In this document: positions 1 to 9,781 of the stretch, in pieces
Numbering within the stretch: position 1 is the stretch's first letter
Layout of the letters: the number at the start of each line of letters is the position of its first letter
Source: CAAGNP01 sp964611185
GTDB lineage: Bacteria; Bacteroidota; Bacteroidia; Bacteroidales; UBA932
Assembly: GCA_964611185.1 (NCBI GenBank)
Contig: CAZSXE010000002.1
Span: forward strand, 35,874-99,873
Reading direction: 5' to 3'
Length of the DNA stretch: 64,000 nucleotides
Position numbers and translations under genes: made by a program
The notes under the pieces: generated by a model
Seen by the model: only the letters and a program-made list of their open reading frames with translations
Told to the model about the DNA's origin: nothing
Database searches by the model: none

Positions 1-153
1 TGGAATAGAATCCTTCTTCCACAGTTGGTCTATCAATAGAAATTGCTCCGGAGTGAGAATAATACCGCGTTGTCTAAAGATATCTGATACATATTGTTTG
101 AATTTACAATGTACAAGATTCAGATATACAGCAATTTGTTTAACAAGTATCAT
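1..153 (-). CDS. MarR-family transcriptional regulator, N-terminal part (cut by window edge)
   Basis: An open frame runs from an ATG at 153 leftwards for 51 codons without a stop and leaves the window. The visible protein has a helical start followed by a stretch reading RGIILTPEQFLLIDQLWKK, which is the usual lead-in to the winged helix of MarR regulators (the 'lTpeQf.vL..Lw' pattern). MarR proteins are dimeric repressors that respond to small molecules. The start is supported by a TATATTTG promoter box about 35 bases upstream. The DNA-binding helix itself lies outside the window, so the family call rests on a short segment, and the regulated genes are not visible. Confidence 0.6.
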   Translation of the reverse strand, partial: MILVKQIAVYLNLVHCKFKQYVSDIFRQRGIILTPEQFLLIDQLWKKDSIP

Positions 154-186
154 TTGATATTGTATAATCTTTTACTAATTCGGATA

Positions 187-194
187 CAAATATA
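187..194 (-). promoter_or_regulatory. -7 promoter box of the MarR-type gene
   Basis: The minus strand reads TATATTTG, an exact match to the Bacteroidota primary sigma -7 consensus TAnnTTTG, placed about 35 bases before the ATG at 153. No clear -33 TTTG was found. Confidence 0.5.
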
Positions 195-251
195 GTTTTT
201 TTCTCTTTAAATAAGCAATAGATTATTTAAGAGTGTGAAAAAAGCAGCTAA

Positions 252-3200
252 TTATTTGTACTCGTCCCAGCTTTTAATTTGGATATCATTCATTGAAAAG
301 TTACAAAACGAAATAATAAATGCAGAAGCAAGTCTTGGGTTAGTGATAAGAGGAATATTGAAGTCAACCGCGGCTCGTCTAATTTTATATCCGTTTTCAA
401 GCTCTTCTTGGGTAAGATTTTTAGGGATATTTATTACAAGATCTATTTTTTTATCGTGAATCATTTTTAAGGCTTGCGGTTTCTTCGTGCTTTCACTCGG
501 CCAATATACTCTATTACAAGCTATATCATTGTCAATGAGGTATTTATATGTGCCACCGGTGGCGAATATCGAGTAGTTATTTGCCTGAAGCAGTTTGCAG
601 GCTGACAGCAACTCTGCTTTTTGTTTTCCATCACCTGAAGAGATTAAAATATTCTTTTTCGGTATTGAATATCCGACAGAGAGCATTGCTTTCAAGACTG
701 CTTCGTTAGTATCGTCTCCTATACATCCCACTTCACCGGTTGATGCCATATCGACTCCAAGTACGGGATCTGCCTTTTGCAGTCTCGAAAATGAGAACTG
801 AGATGCCTTAATACCCACATAATCAAGGTCGAATGCGCTTTTAGAGGGGGGTGTAGGGTGTTCTCCGAGCATAACCTTGGTAGCGAGTTCGATAAAATTG
901 ATTTTTAAAACTTTGGATACAAACGGAAAACTGCGAGATGCTCTGAGATTACATTCAATCACCTTTATATCATTTTCCTTTGCAAGAAACTGAATATTAA
1001 ATGGACCTGATATTTTTAGTGCTTCGGCAGTTTTTCTTGCAATTTTTTTAATTCTGCGAGCAGTTTCTACATATAATTTTTGAGGAGGGAATTGAATTGT
1101 GGCATCTCCCGAATGAACACCGGCAAACTCTATATGTTCCGATATTGCATAAGCTATCACCACTCCGTGGTCTGCAACAGCATCAAATTCAATCTCCTTT
1201 GCGTGCTGAATGAACTCGCTTACTACCACAGGGTGCTTTTTGGATACATTCGCAGCGAGCTTTAAAAATTGTTCCAATTCGTTATTATTGGAGCAGACAT
1301 TCATCGCAGCACCAGACAGGACATAAGAAGGTCTAACTAAAACCGGAAATCCTACCGTATCCACAAATTTATATATGTCGTTTAAGGAGGTGAGCTCTCT
1401 CCATTTGGGCTGATCTATCCCGAGTTTATCCATCAAGGAGGAGAAACGGTGACGATCTTCGGCATTATCTATACTGTCGGAAGAGGTTCCTAATAATTTA
1501 ACTCCTGCCTCATCAAGTCTTGTCGCGAGGTTATTTGGAATCTGTCCTCCGACTGAAACTACCATCCCGTGAGGGTTTTCAAGTTCAAAAATGTCCATCA
1601 CCCGCTCGAAAGTCAACTCATCGAAATAGAGCCTGTCACACATATCATAATCGGTAGAGACTGTTTCGGGATTATAATTGATCATTACACCTCTCCATCC
1701 GGACTTTCTAATGGTATTCAAGGCATTGACACTGCACCAGTCAAATTCTACAGAACTACCTATTCTGTATGCACCTGATCCTAAGACTATAATAGACTTT
1801 CTATCACCTACATAGTCAACATCGGATGAAGTGCCGTTGTATGTTAAATACAAGTAATTGGTAAGTGCAGGATATTCTGCTGCAAGGGTGTCTATTTGTT
1901 TAACAACAGGGACAATTCCAAGATTTTTACGATAACTTCTTACGATTTTAACCATCTCTTCCAGGTCGATGGAATCTTTTAAAATAAGTCTTCCTATTTG
2001 GAAATCGGAAAAGCCCTGTGACTTTGCTGTTTTGAGAGTATCATATTCAAGTTCATCAAGGGAAGATAGCTTTGAAAGAATATCGGATGTTTTCTTGATA
2101 TTATACAATTTATCCAAAAACCATCTGTCAATTTTGGTGAGTTCGTGAATTTGTTCGACTGTGTATCCTCTATTAAAAGCTTTGGAAATTACGAAAATAC
2201 GGTTGTCTGTGGGCTGTCTGAGTGATTTGTCAATATCTTCAACCACAATCTCTTTGTTCGCAACAAAACCATGCGCCCCTTGCCCAATCATCCTTAACCC
2301 TTTCTGAATAGTCTCTTCAAAAGTCCTTCCTATGGCCATAACTTCACCGACACTTTTCATGCTGCTTCCTATTTCGCGAGAAACTCCGTGGAATTTGGAA
2401 AGATCCCAACGAGGAATTTTACATACGACATAGTCCAATGCAGGTTCAAAAAAGGCGGGTGTGGTTTTAGTAATCGAATTTTTAAGATCGAACAGACCAT
2501 ATCCAAGTCCCAATTTAGCTGCAATAAAGGCAAGAGGGTAGCCTGTTGCTTTGGAAGCAAGAGCGGAGGATCTACTTAGCCTTGCATTTACTTCTATCAC
2601 TCTATAATCTTCTGATTCAGGATCGAATGCAAATTGAACATTACACTCTCCGATAATACCTATATGGCGAACGATTTTAATGGAGAGCTCCCTTAGCATA
2701 TAGCACTCCTTATTGGTCAAAGTTTGAGATGGAGCGACCACAATACTTTCGCCTGTATGGATCCCGAGAGGATCGAAATTTTCCATATTGCAGACTGTGA
2801 TACAATTGTCGTATCTGTCTCTGACTACCTCGTACTCTATCTCTTTCCACCCCTTGAGCGACTTCTCCACCAATATTTGAGTTGAATAGGAGAAAGCCTT
2901 GTCTGCAAGCTTTTTAAGTTCGTCCTCATTGTCGCAAAAACCACTCCCTAACCCCCCTAAAGCATAAGCAGCTCTGATAATGACAGGATACCCAAGTGAA
3001 TCTGCCGCCTGGATGGCATCTTCGATATTTTCTACTGCATGACTTTTGATAGTATTGACATTAATCTCATCAAGTTTTTTGACAAATAATTCTCTGTCTT
3101 CAGTATCAATTATCGACTGAACAGGGGTGCCCAATACTTTTACTTTATATTTATCAAGTATTCCATCCTTGAATAGAGAGACACCGCAGTTAAGAGCAGT

Positions 3201-3476
3201 CTGTCCTCCAAAAGAGAGTAGAATTCCCTGAGGCTTCTCTTTATTAATTACCTTTTCAACAAAAAAAGGAGTTACAGGGAGGAAATAAATTTTATCTGCT
3301 ACTCCCTCGGAAGTTTGCACAGTGGCGATATTAGGATTTATGAGAATAGTTTCAATTCCTTCTTCTCTCATCGCTTTTAAAGCCTGAGAACCAGAGTAAT
3401 CAAATTCTCCCGCTTCACCTATTTTGAGGGCTCCTGACCCAAGTAACAGTATTTTTTTAATTTTTTTGTCAATCAT
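252..3476 (-). CDS. carB: Carbamoyl-phosphate synthase large subunit
   Basis: CarB makes carbamoyl phosphate from bicarbonate, ammonia (supplied by CarA) and two ATP, feeding pyrimidine and arginine synthesis in the cytoplasm. At 1074 residues it has the normal family length. Two homologous halves are visible, each with an ATP-grasp domain: the first opens with LLLGSGALKIGEAGEFDYSG and the second restarts near residue 560 with VLGSGAYRIGSSVEFDWCSV. The last 130 or so residues form the MGS-type allosteric domain. It lies three bases after the carA stop codon, so the two form a carA-carB operon. Nothing looks damaged. Confidence 0.98.
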   Translation of the reverse strand: MIDKKIKKILLLGSGALKIGEAGEFDYSGSQALKAMREEGIETILINPNIATVQTSEGVADKIYFLPVTPFFVEKVINKEKPQGILLSFGGQTALNCGVSLFKDGILDKYKVKVLGTPVQSIIDTEDRELFVKKLDEINVNTIKSHAVENIEDAIQAADSLGYPVIIRAAYALGGLGSGFCDNEDELKKLADKAFSYSTQILVEKSLKGWKEIEYEVVRDRYDNCITVCNMENFDPLGIHTGESIVVAPSQTLTNKECYMLRELSIKIVRHIGIIGECNVQFAFDPESEDYRVIEVNARLSRSSALASKATGYPLAFIAAKLGLGYGLFDLKNSITKTTPAFFEPALDYVVCKIPRWDLSKFHGVSREIGSSMKSVGEVMAIGRTFEETIQKGLRMIGQGAHGFVANKEIVVEDIDKSLRQPTDNRIFVISKAFNRGYTVEQIHELTKIDRWFLDKLYNIKKTSDILSKLSSLDELEYDTLKTAKSQGFSDFQIGRLILKDSIDLEEMVKIVRSYRKNLGIVPVVKQIDTLAAEYPALTNYLYLTYNGTSSDVDYVGDRKSIIVLGSGAYRIGSSVEFDWCSVNALNTIRKSGWRGVMINYNPETVSTDYDMCDRLYFDELTFERVMDIFELENPHGMVVSVGGQIPNNLATRLDEAGVKLLGTSSDSIDNAEDRHRFSSLMDKLGIDQPKWRELTSLNDIYKFVDTVGFPVLVRPSYVLSGAAMNVCSNNNELEQFLKLAANVSKKHPVVVSEFIQHAKEIEFDAVADHGVVIAYAISEHIEFAGVHSGDATIQFPPQKLYVETARRIKKIARKTAEALKISGPFNIQFLAKENDIKVIECNLRASRSFPFVSKVLKINFIELATKVMLGEHPTPPSKSAFDLDYVGIKASQFSFSRLQKADPVLGVDMASTGEVGCIGDDTNEAVLKAMLSVGYSIPKKNILISSGDGKQKAELLSACKLLQANNYSIFATGGTYKYLIDNDIACNRVYWPSESTKKPQALKMIHDKKIDLVINIPKNLTQEELENGYKIRRAAVDFNIPLITNPRLASAFIISFCNFSMNDIQIKSWDEYK

Positions 3477-3479
3477 ACT

Positions 3480-4553
3480 CTATAGAAGTTTAATAAAATC
3501 ATCAAATAAAAATTCAGTATCTGTAGGTCCGCTTGATGCCTCGGGATGGAATTGCGAAGAGAAGAAAAGACCGCTTTTGTGCTTTATACCTTCGTTGGTG
3601 CCATCGTTCATATTAATAAAGAGTGGTTTCCAATCTCTACCTAATGAATCGTTATCAACAGCGTATCCGTGATTTTGGGAGGTAATAAAGCAGTTATCGC
3701 TTCCGGTCTTGCGTACGGGCTGGTTGTGACTTCTGTGCCCATATTTCAGCTTGAATGTGGATGCTCCACCGGCTTTTGCCAACAACTGATTCCCCATACA
3801 TATTCCGAAAATAGGTTTCCCGTCCGACATAGCTTTCTTTATATTTTCAGTTGTAGATATACAAAAATCGGGATTACCAGGGCCGTTTGAAATGAGTAAT
3901 CCATTGTAATCCAATGTGTTGAAATCAAAATCCCAAGGAACTCTAATGAGCTCGATATTTCTTTTTAGAAGACATCTGATAATATTACTTTTAACCCCGC
4001 AGTCCACAAGAACCACCCTTTTCAATCCATCTTTAGAGGGGGTATAGTTAATAATCTCTTTGCAGCTTACTTTTGCAATCAGATTTTCCTTATTCGGATC
4101 GTACAATGATGAAGGAAGATTAAATCCCCGAGGGACAATGCAGCCGAGCATCGAGCCGCTTTCTCTCAAAATTTTAGTGAGTTCGCGGGTGTCAATTCCG
4201 TATATGCCCGGAATTTTGTTCTCTTTTAACCATTGATCAAGACTTTTAATGGCACTCCAGTGGCTGTAATTAAAAGAATAATCGGAGATAATAACACCTC
4301 TTACATGTATTTTCTCCGATTCATAATTAGTGGAAATACCGTCGATTTTCTGATTATCAGGTACTCCGTAGTTACCGATTAATGGGTAGGTTACACAGAG
4401 TATTTGACCTGAATATGAGGGATCCGTTAAAGATTCGGGATATCCCACCATGGCAGTGTTGAAAACCACTTCGCCGTCAGCTGTGTACTCGTAACCAAAA
4501 GAATAGCCATGGAATTCCATGCCATTCTCTAAATGTAAAATTGCTTCTTTCAT
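3480..4553 (-). CDS. carA: Carbamoyl-phosphate synthase small (glutaminase) subunit
   Basis: CarA hydrolyses glutamine and passes ammonia to CarB. The N-terminal half is the CarA-specific domain (NTAMVGYPESLTDPSYSGQ). The C-terminal half is a class I glutamine amidotransferase with the nucleophile elbow FGICMGNQ and the catalytic HPE in FHPEASSGP. I chose the ATG at 4553, giving MKEAILHLENG, because this matches the normal start of the family. An upstream TTG at 4565 is also in frame but lies at the promoter. The gene is divergent from the NfeD gene and directly followed by carB. Confidence 0.97.
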   Translation of the reverse strand: MKEAILHLENGMEFHGYSFGYEYTADGEVVFNTAMVGYPESLTDPSYSGQILCVTYPLIGNYGVPDNQKIDGISTNYESEKIHVRGVIISDYSFNYSHWSAIKSLDQWLKENKIPGIYGIDTRELTKILRESGSMLGCIVPRGFNLPSSLYDPNKENLIAKVSCKEIINYTPSKDGLKRVVLVDCGVKSNIIRCLLKRNIELIRVPWDFDFNTLDYNGLLISNGPGNPDFCISTTENIKKAMSDGKPIFGICMGNQLLAKAGGASTFKLKYGHRSHNQPVRKTGSDNCFITSQNHGYAVDNDSLGRDWKPLFINMNDGTNEGIKHKSGLFFSSQFHPEASSGPTDTEFLFDDFIKLL

Positions 4554-4562
4554 ACTGAAGTG

Positions 4563-4591
4563 CAAAAATATAAAAAGATTTAATATCTTTG
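4563..4591. promoter_or_regulatory. Divergent -7 promoter boxes for carAB and the NfeD gene
   Basis: In the short gap between the two genes, the minus strand reads TATTTTTG at 4563-4570, just upstream of carA, which would give a very short leader. The plus strand reads TATCTTTG at 4584-4591, in front of the NfeD gene. Both fit TAnnTTTG. The -33 elements are unclear. Confidence 0.45.
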
Positions 4592-4620
4592 AAAATTATA
4601 ATAATTAATATTAGACTACT

Positions 4621-5976
4621 ATGAGATGTTTTGGCATATTTATTATTTCATTAATTCTCCTTTTGCCCTTATCTCTTTATTCTCAGACAGATAAGAAAGA
4701 TTTAGTATTTGTTATCAATGTTAAGCAAAATATTGATAAATCATCAATGAGAAAAGTAAACATGGGAATTAAAGAAGCTATTGAAAAAAAGGCTGATTAC
4801 ATTATTCTCGATTTGAATACTTACGGAGGAGCTGTAGATGCAGCAGACAGCATACGAACGGCCCTGATCCAATGTCCCATTCCTACCATAGCATTTATAA
4901 ATCCGCAGGCTGCTTCTGCAGGAGCGTTAATTTCCATCGCCTGCGACTCCATATATATGCGAAGTGGCAGCTCTATCGGAGCAGCTACCGTCGTGGACCA
5001 AAACGGGAAGGTAATGCCTGACAAATATCAATCATTTATGAGAGGCATGATGCGTTCCACAGCAGAATCGCACGGGAAGAAGCCTGACGGTCAATGGTAC
5101 AGAGATCCGATGATAGCACAGCAAATGACAGATACTACGAATGTTCTGACTTTTACTCAGGAAGAGGCTATAGCCAATAATTACTGCGAGGGAAAAGCAG
5201 AGTCCATAGAAGAAGTAGTGGAACAACTTACTATTTCCCCTGAGCACGAAATAGTGGAGCAAACTCTCACTTTTATCGATAAAATCATACTCTTTCTTCT
5301 CTCTCCGATTCTTCAAGGTATATTTTTAATGATGATAGTAGGTGGGATTTATTTTGAACTCCAATCACCCGGAATCGGCTTTCCCCTTGCTATTGCCATC
5401 ACAGGTGCCTTGCTTTATTTCGCTCCGCTATATATTACTGGGCTTGCCCTTAATTGGGAAATCATACTCTTTTTTGTAGGTATAGGCTTACTTGCCATTG
5501 AAATATTTGTTACTCCAGGGTTCGGAGTAGCTGGAGTATCGGGTATTATACTGATTATGACCTCTTTAATCTTCGCTATGATAGATAACAACCTCTTCTA
5601 TTTCGATGGTAAAATTAATTTTTCATTAATGGTTAAGCCTTTGGCAATAGTACTTCTGTCATCATTCACCGGACTTGCCCTTTCAATTTGGGGAGTGGGT
5701 AAACTATATCCTAAAAAATCATTCTCTTATATTGCATTAAAAACGGAATTAGAAGGCTCCGAAGGGTGGGTAGGGGTAGAAACTAAAACATTAGCCCTAT
5801 TTGTAGGTAAGAGTGTGCAGGCAAAGACTGATTTTCATCCATCGGGTAAAATCGAATTGGACGGGAAATTATACGAGGCGATACTTGAGTTTGGTTCTGC
5901 CGAAAAGGGAGATATGTTAAAGATTACCCGTTATGAGGGAGGACGACTTTACTGCGAGAAGAGTGCTATCTCTTAG
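4621..5976 (+). CDS. NfeD-family membrane serine protease-like protein
   Basis: This is a long-form NfeD protein. A signal peptide (about residues 1-22) is followed by a ClpP/Crotonase-like protease domain, with the catalytic serine region NPQAASAGALIS near residues 100-112. Four or five membrane segments occupy about residues 225-360, and a C-terminal soluble OB-fold (GSEGWVGVETKTL) follows. Long NfeD proteins usually work with a stomatin/flotillin partner in membrane quality control, but no such partner gene is adjacent. Its last 11 bases overlap the 3' end of the convergent ispG. The function in this organism is inferred from family only. Confidence 0.88.
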   Translation: MRCFGIFIISLILLLPLSLYSQTDKKDLVFVINVKQNIDKSSMRKVNMGIKEAIEKKADYIILDLNTYGGAVDAADSIRTALIQCPIPTIAFINPQAASAGALISIACDSIYMRSGSSIGAATVVDQNGKVMPDKYQSFMRGMMRSTAESHGKKPDGQWYRDPMIAQQMTDTTNVLTFTQEEAIANNYCEGKAESIEEVVEQLTISPEHEIVEQTLTFIDKIILFLLSPILQGIFLMMIVGGIYFELQSPGIGFPLAIAITGALLYFAPLYITGLALNWEIILFFVGIGLLAIEIFVTPGFGVAGVSGIILIMTSLIFAMIDNNLFYFDGKINFSLMVKPLAIVLLSSFTGLALSIWGVGKLYPKKSFSYIALKTELEGSEGWVGVETKTLALFVGKSVQAKTDFHPSGKIELDGKLYEAILEFGSAEKGDMLKITRYEGGRLYCEKSAIS

Positions 5977-7279
5977 AATCCGCATCAATCAATTTTAACA
6001 AAGTATCTATTGCTTCTTCTTGTGGAACAGAGCTATACACTGCTTCTTTTCCGCGATAAATGGATACTTTACCTCTTCCTTGCCCCACATATCCGTAATC
6101 TGCATCGGCCATCTCCCCGGGGCCGTTTACAATGCACCCCATCACGGCAATAACCAATCCTTTAAGATGAGAAGTTCTTTTTTTGACCTCATTAAAAGTC
6201 TCTTCGAGATTATATAGAGTCCTTCCGCACCCGGGACAAGCGACATATTCACATTTTGAAAAACGCCTTCTTGCAGCTTGATAAATATTGTTTTTAAAAT
6301 CATCTATTTCACTACTTTCCATCATTTTACCATCACTTATGCATGAGATTGTAAAGTCATCGATTTTTTTATCAAGCAGGAGGGGACCGATTTCAGCAGA
6401 GGCTTCAAGAATAAAATCTTCTTTAGATTTAGAAATATAGTGAAAATCGGAGATATCGGAGGGTAGGTTCTTTTTAATATAAGTAGATGGATTAAAATAA
6501 TCAGCTATAAATTTGGCAACAGGTATTTCATTAACGGGAGGTTCAGTAAGGGAGACACGGATGGTCTCTCCTATACCATCTTTAAGCAGTGCAGAGAGTC
6601 CGATAGTAGATTTAATTCTCCCCATATCTCCGTTCCCTGCTTCGGTTACTCCTAAATGAAGAGGGAAAATGATTCCTATTGAATTCATCCATTCGTTAAG
6701 AAGTCTGTAAGCACTAACCATGATTAGAGGATTACTCGCTTTTAGAGAAAGAACTACATTGAAAAAATCTTCATCAATGCACATCTTTACCCATTCTGAC
6801 ATAGCCTTAACCATTCCCTGAGGAGTATTGCCGTAAATCTCTGTAATTCTTCTACCTAACGAGCCGTGATTGATACCTATTCTTACCGCAGTTCCGTATT
6901 TTTTACATTCAGAAATAAACCTTCTGAACTCAAAGCAGGCTTTTTCGTGTTCAGGTGCAAAATTGCCCGGGTTGATTCTCACCTTATCTGCAACAGAGGC
7001 AGCAGCTATTGCGGTAGCGGAAGAGAAGTGAATATCTGCCACAAGGGGAACAAATATACCGGATGAGTGCAATCTTTCCTTAATTACTCGAAGAGAATCT
7101 ACCTCTTTAAGACCCTGAGTAGTAAGACGGATCATCTGTGCTCCGGCGTTGTATAAATCTTTGCATTGTTTCACAGCTGCTTCAACATCGTTGGTGTCGC
7201 AGTTACACATGGTCTGAACTACGATGGAGAGGCCTCTTCCTATCGCTATATCTCTCACATTTACAGTTAAATATCTCAT
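5966..7279 (-). CDS. ispG: (E)-4-hydroxy-3-methylbut-2-enyl-diphosphate synthase (GcpE)
   Basis: IspG is the iron-sulfur enzyme that converts MEcPP to HMBPP in the non-mevalonate isoprenoid pathway. The N-terminal TIM barrel (VVQTMCNCDT, VRINPGNF) and the C-terminal [4Fe-4S] domain, with CPGCGRT and MGCIVNGPGE supplying three cysteines, are both intact. I start at the ATG at 7279 (MRYLTVNVRDI). Upstream codons only extend into the preceding barrel-protein gene. At 437 residues it is longer than the two-domain E. coli type and shorter than the three-domain form of about 600 residues that I expect in Bacteroidota. Only a short insert (about residues 270-340) remains. It follows the barrel gene with a one-base gap. 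Confidence 0.93.
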   Translation of the reverse strand: MRYLTVNVRDIAIGRGLSIVVQTMCNCDTNDVEAAVKQCKDLYNAGAQMIRLTTQGLKEVDSLRVIKERLHSSGIFVPLVADIHFSSATAIAAASVADKVRINPGNFAPEHEKACFEFRRFISECKKYGTAVRIGINHGSLGRRITEIYGNTPQGMVKAMSEWVKMCIDEDFFNVVLSLKASNPLIMVSAYRLLNEWMNSIGIIFPLHLGVTEAGNGDMGRIKSTIGLSALLKDGIGETIRVSLTEPPVNEIPVAKFIADYFNPSTYIKKNLPSDISDFHYISKSKEDFILEASAEIGPLLLDKKIDDFTISCISDGKMMESSEIDDFKNNIYQAARRRFSKCEYVACPGCGRTLYNLEETFNEVKKRTSHLKGLVIAVMGCIVNGPGEMADADYGYVGQGRGKVSIYRGKEAVYSSVPQEEAIDTLLKLIDADSKR

Positions 7280-7280
7280 A

Positions 7281-7970
7281 TTAATCAAAGTTATAATGAA
7301 TCCCGAAACTGAATGAAAGAAGATGGGCATAAGAATAAACCCACCATGTACTTGAAAACTTTTCGGGATAGTACAGCATAGAAAGAGAATATTGGTATGA
7401 GGCTTCAATATGAAATTCAAAAGGATGGAATTTTAAGGCGAAGCCCCCTCCGCCGAGAATACCGTAGTCCAATCTTTTATCAAAACAGTCAAATCCCCCC
7501 GGCTTTGTCGTAGAGAGCCTATATCCGGCGTATGCACCGAGATGAATCATCACTCTCATATATTTTCCAATATCGACTTTAAAGTTGGAAGTTAAAGGAA
7601 TTTCTATGGTAGTAAGGACCTGATCCATATCGTCAATATTGTATTCGGTGGTAAATCCCTGCTGACCGTATTTGACACCTGTTTGAAGTCCGAAATATGG
7701 CCATATTCCCCACATACTGTGATAATATGTATATAAAATGGCAAAATTCAAAGGAGTATTTACCCCTTTTTCATTCATGTCGGGAGAAAAATGGACACCT
7801 GTCAAGGCGTAGCTGTATCTAAGACCGAGAAGATGTTCACTTACCTTTATTGATTTGGATTCGACATTAATCGTATCCAACTCTAATTTTACCACTTCTT
7901 GAGAGTAAGCAGTAGAAAAGGAAAATGTCAAAAGGGTTAACGACAGCAGTATTACAATATTCTTTTTCAT
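7281..7970 (-). CDS. Outer-membrane beta-barrel protein, PorT-like size
   Basis: The 229-residue product has a cleavable signal peptide ending in STAYSQ. After it come alternating aromatic and polar strands typical of an eight- to ten-stranded barrel (LRYSYALTGVHF, YFGLQTGVKYGQ, HLGAYAGYRL, FSFGIHYNF). The chain ends near a phenylalanine, as outer-membrane proteins do. Its start overlaps the end of the lipoprotein gene by 4 bases (ATGA), and its stop is one base before ispG, so it belongs to this minus-strand operon. PorT-like barrels can be part of type IX secretion, but I cannot assign a specific role here. Confidence 0.7.
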   Translation of the reverse strand: MKKNIVILLSLTLLTFSFSTAYSQEVVKLELDTINVESKSIKVSEHLLGLRYSYALTGVHFSPDMNEKGVNTPLNFAILYTYYHSMWGIWPYFGLQTGVKYGQQGFTTEYNIDDMDQVLTTIEIPLTSNFKVDIGKYMRVMIHLGAYAGYRLSTTKPGGFDCFDKRLDYGILGGGGFALKFHPFEFHIEASYQYSLSMLYYPEKFSSTWWVYSYAHLLSFSFGIHYNFD

Positions 7971-9781
7971 TTAAACATCTCTGATATATTAATAGTCTGT
8001 TCAAGCTCCATTCTTTCAGGAATTTCTATAATGTAGGCATTATCAGTAGATTCAGAGCCGAATTTATATAATTTTACTTTTTCCGGCTGCTTATTTTCTA
8101 TAACTGAACCGGTGTCAAACAGGCCGTTTCTATTTCTGTCTTCGGTAATCCTTATAGAATATTTATCGGGTTTCAGATATGGAAACAAGAGTTTTTTAGA
8201 AGAATTAATCCTGAACTGCCTATATGTCTTATCCCTTTTTTCAGAGATTAGTTCCACTATATAATCACCGTTGACCTCTGTCAGATCAAGAGTAATGGAG
8301 CTGAGTTTGTCATCATTTGGAATCGAAATTTTCTTTTCGAGACTGTCGCAGGGGAGTCCGTTTATATCAATAAATTGTCTATGTGGAAGTTTAATGATAT
8401 ATTCATAACCTACTAAAAGAGGATTTTTGGGCCTCACAATAAAGCGTCTGATGTTAGTAGAGTCCTGCACTACCGAAAAATCTTCATCTTTAATCTGTTG
8501 TTTGGTAGTCACATACTTGAATTTTAGTGAATCCCAAGGGGCGAAAGCGAGAGGATAGTCAAATTCAAAAATAAAACCGTCCTGCTCAACATTTTCGGGA
8601 GGAGCAATCAATTTGTATTTGGCTACAGTATCTACAACTTCTACATTATCACCGAATTTATCTTTTTTATATTTCTTTTTTGGAGCAGCCATTTTTACCT
8701 CTTCCAAAGTCGAAACGAGCAGATTTGTGGAATCATCTGTTTTCATATACTTTACACTTAGAAGCAGAGTGTCCGGAAGAGGCTTGGGGTCATTTATCCA
8801 TATTGCAAGACTATCTTGTGTAACATTAAACTCGGTGATGATTTTCGAGGAATCCACTCCGGAGATAGCGAGAGAGTCTATCTTGACATAAGGGGCGGCA
8901 AAAGAGAGAAACATCATCCTCTTGGCTTCTCTCCCTTTGTTTTTTAAATATTGTTTTTTCGACACCTCATTGAAAAGATAGAGTCTTATGTATGAAGGAC
9001 GGGCAAGGCAATTAACCGTATCTTTTACATCATAAAAGGACAAGGCAGGAATATCAGGACGCATCACACTGTCAACGACAAAAAGTGTATCAAGAAATGC
9101 CACCGATTCCTGGGAAGGGTCGTATTTGTTATTGTCGTTCTTATCATCGATAGCATATACTCTGTATTTTCCCGATTTGATGTTTCTTATTGAAAAAAAT
9201 CCCCAAATATCTGTTTTGGCAGAGGCTACAGGTAGTAAATTGAAAACAGCAGAGTCCGATGGGTCGGTGTGAAATAAAATGGTTATTTTGTCTTTAGCAA
9301 GCATGGAGACGGCATCTACCACTGTCCCTGATGTATAAAACGAATCGACACTCTCACCTGTGGAGAAACTATAAACATACTTTGGAAACAAGTTGCCCTC
9401 ATTATTATCTGCAATGGCCTGACCCAAATCAAGCGTGTATGTAGTATTGGGTGCAAGTGTATCTACAAAAGAAATTACTACACTTTTCCCTTTGATTTTG
9501 AATTTGGGCTTGGATGGGGAGGGTGGGGAGAGATAAATATTTTTAATAGCATCTTTCAATACCACATATTCATTAAATTCAAAAGATACACCACTGTGTT
9601 TAGGTAATACAGGGTGATTAATATGGTTCATAGCGGGTGTAGAAGAGACAAGTTTCGGTGCGAGTGTATCTTTTAATCCCCCAGAAGGAGGAGTTGAAGT
9701 ATTGGCACATGATGGAGCAAACAGACTGAATATCAGGACTGTAATAATTGAATAAAAAATAATATATTTTCTTGTCATCAT
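7967..9781 (-). CDS. Ig-like-domain lipoprotein of unknown function
   Basis: The 604-residue protein begins with a lipoprotein signal whose cysteine is near residue 25 (FAPSCANTSTPPSGG). It is followed by an SbsA-type Ig-like domain containing DTLAPNTTYTLDLGQAIADNNEGN. The rest is beta-rich, with a predicted calcium-binding-like turn DDKNDNNKYDPSQ and a second one, EDRNRNGLFDTG, near the end. This architecture is widespread and conserved in Bacteroidota, usually as a surface or periplasmic lipoprotein. It starts directly after the rel stop codon and overlaps the barrel gene, so they are probably co-transcribed. No enzymatic motif was seen. Confidence 0.8.
   Translation of the reverse strand: MMTRKYIIFYSIITVLIFSLFAPSCANTSTPPSGGLKDTLAPKLVSSTPAMNHINHPVLPKHSGVSFEFNEYVVLKDAIKNIYLSPPSPSKPKFKIKGKSVVISFVDTLAPNTTYTLDLGQAIADNNEGNLFPKYVYSFSTGESVDSFYTSGTVVDAVSMLAKDKITILFHTDPSDSAVFNLLPVASAKTDIWGFFSIRNIKSGKYRVYAIDDKNDNNKYDPSQESVAFLDTLFVVDSVMRPDIPALSFYDVKDTVNCLARPSYIRLYLFNEVSKKQYLKNKGREAKRMMFLSFAAPYVKIDSLAISGVDSSKIITEFNVTQDSLAIWINDPKPLPDTLLLSVKYMKTDDSTNLLVSTLEEVKMAAPKKKYKKDKFGDNVEVVDTVAKYKLIAPPENVEQDGFIFEFDYPLAFAPWDSLKFKYVTTKQQIKDEDFSVVQDSTNIRRFIVRPKNPLLVGYEYIIKLPHRQFIDINGLPCDSLEKKISIPNDDKLSSITLDLTEVNGDYIVELISEKRDKTYRQFRINSSKKLLFPYLKPDKYSIRITEDRNRNGLFDTGSVIENKQPEKVKLYKFGSESTDNAYIIEIPERMELEQTINISEMFK

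Noticed and set aside
7280..7420. N-terminal extension of ispG inside the barrel gene
   Set aside because: It is the shadow of the barrel protein's last strands in another frame; the normal IspG start is at 7279.
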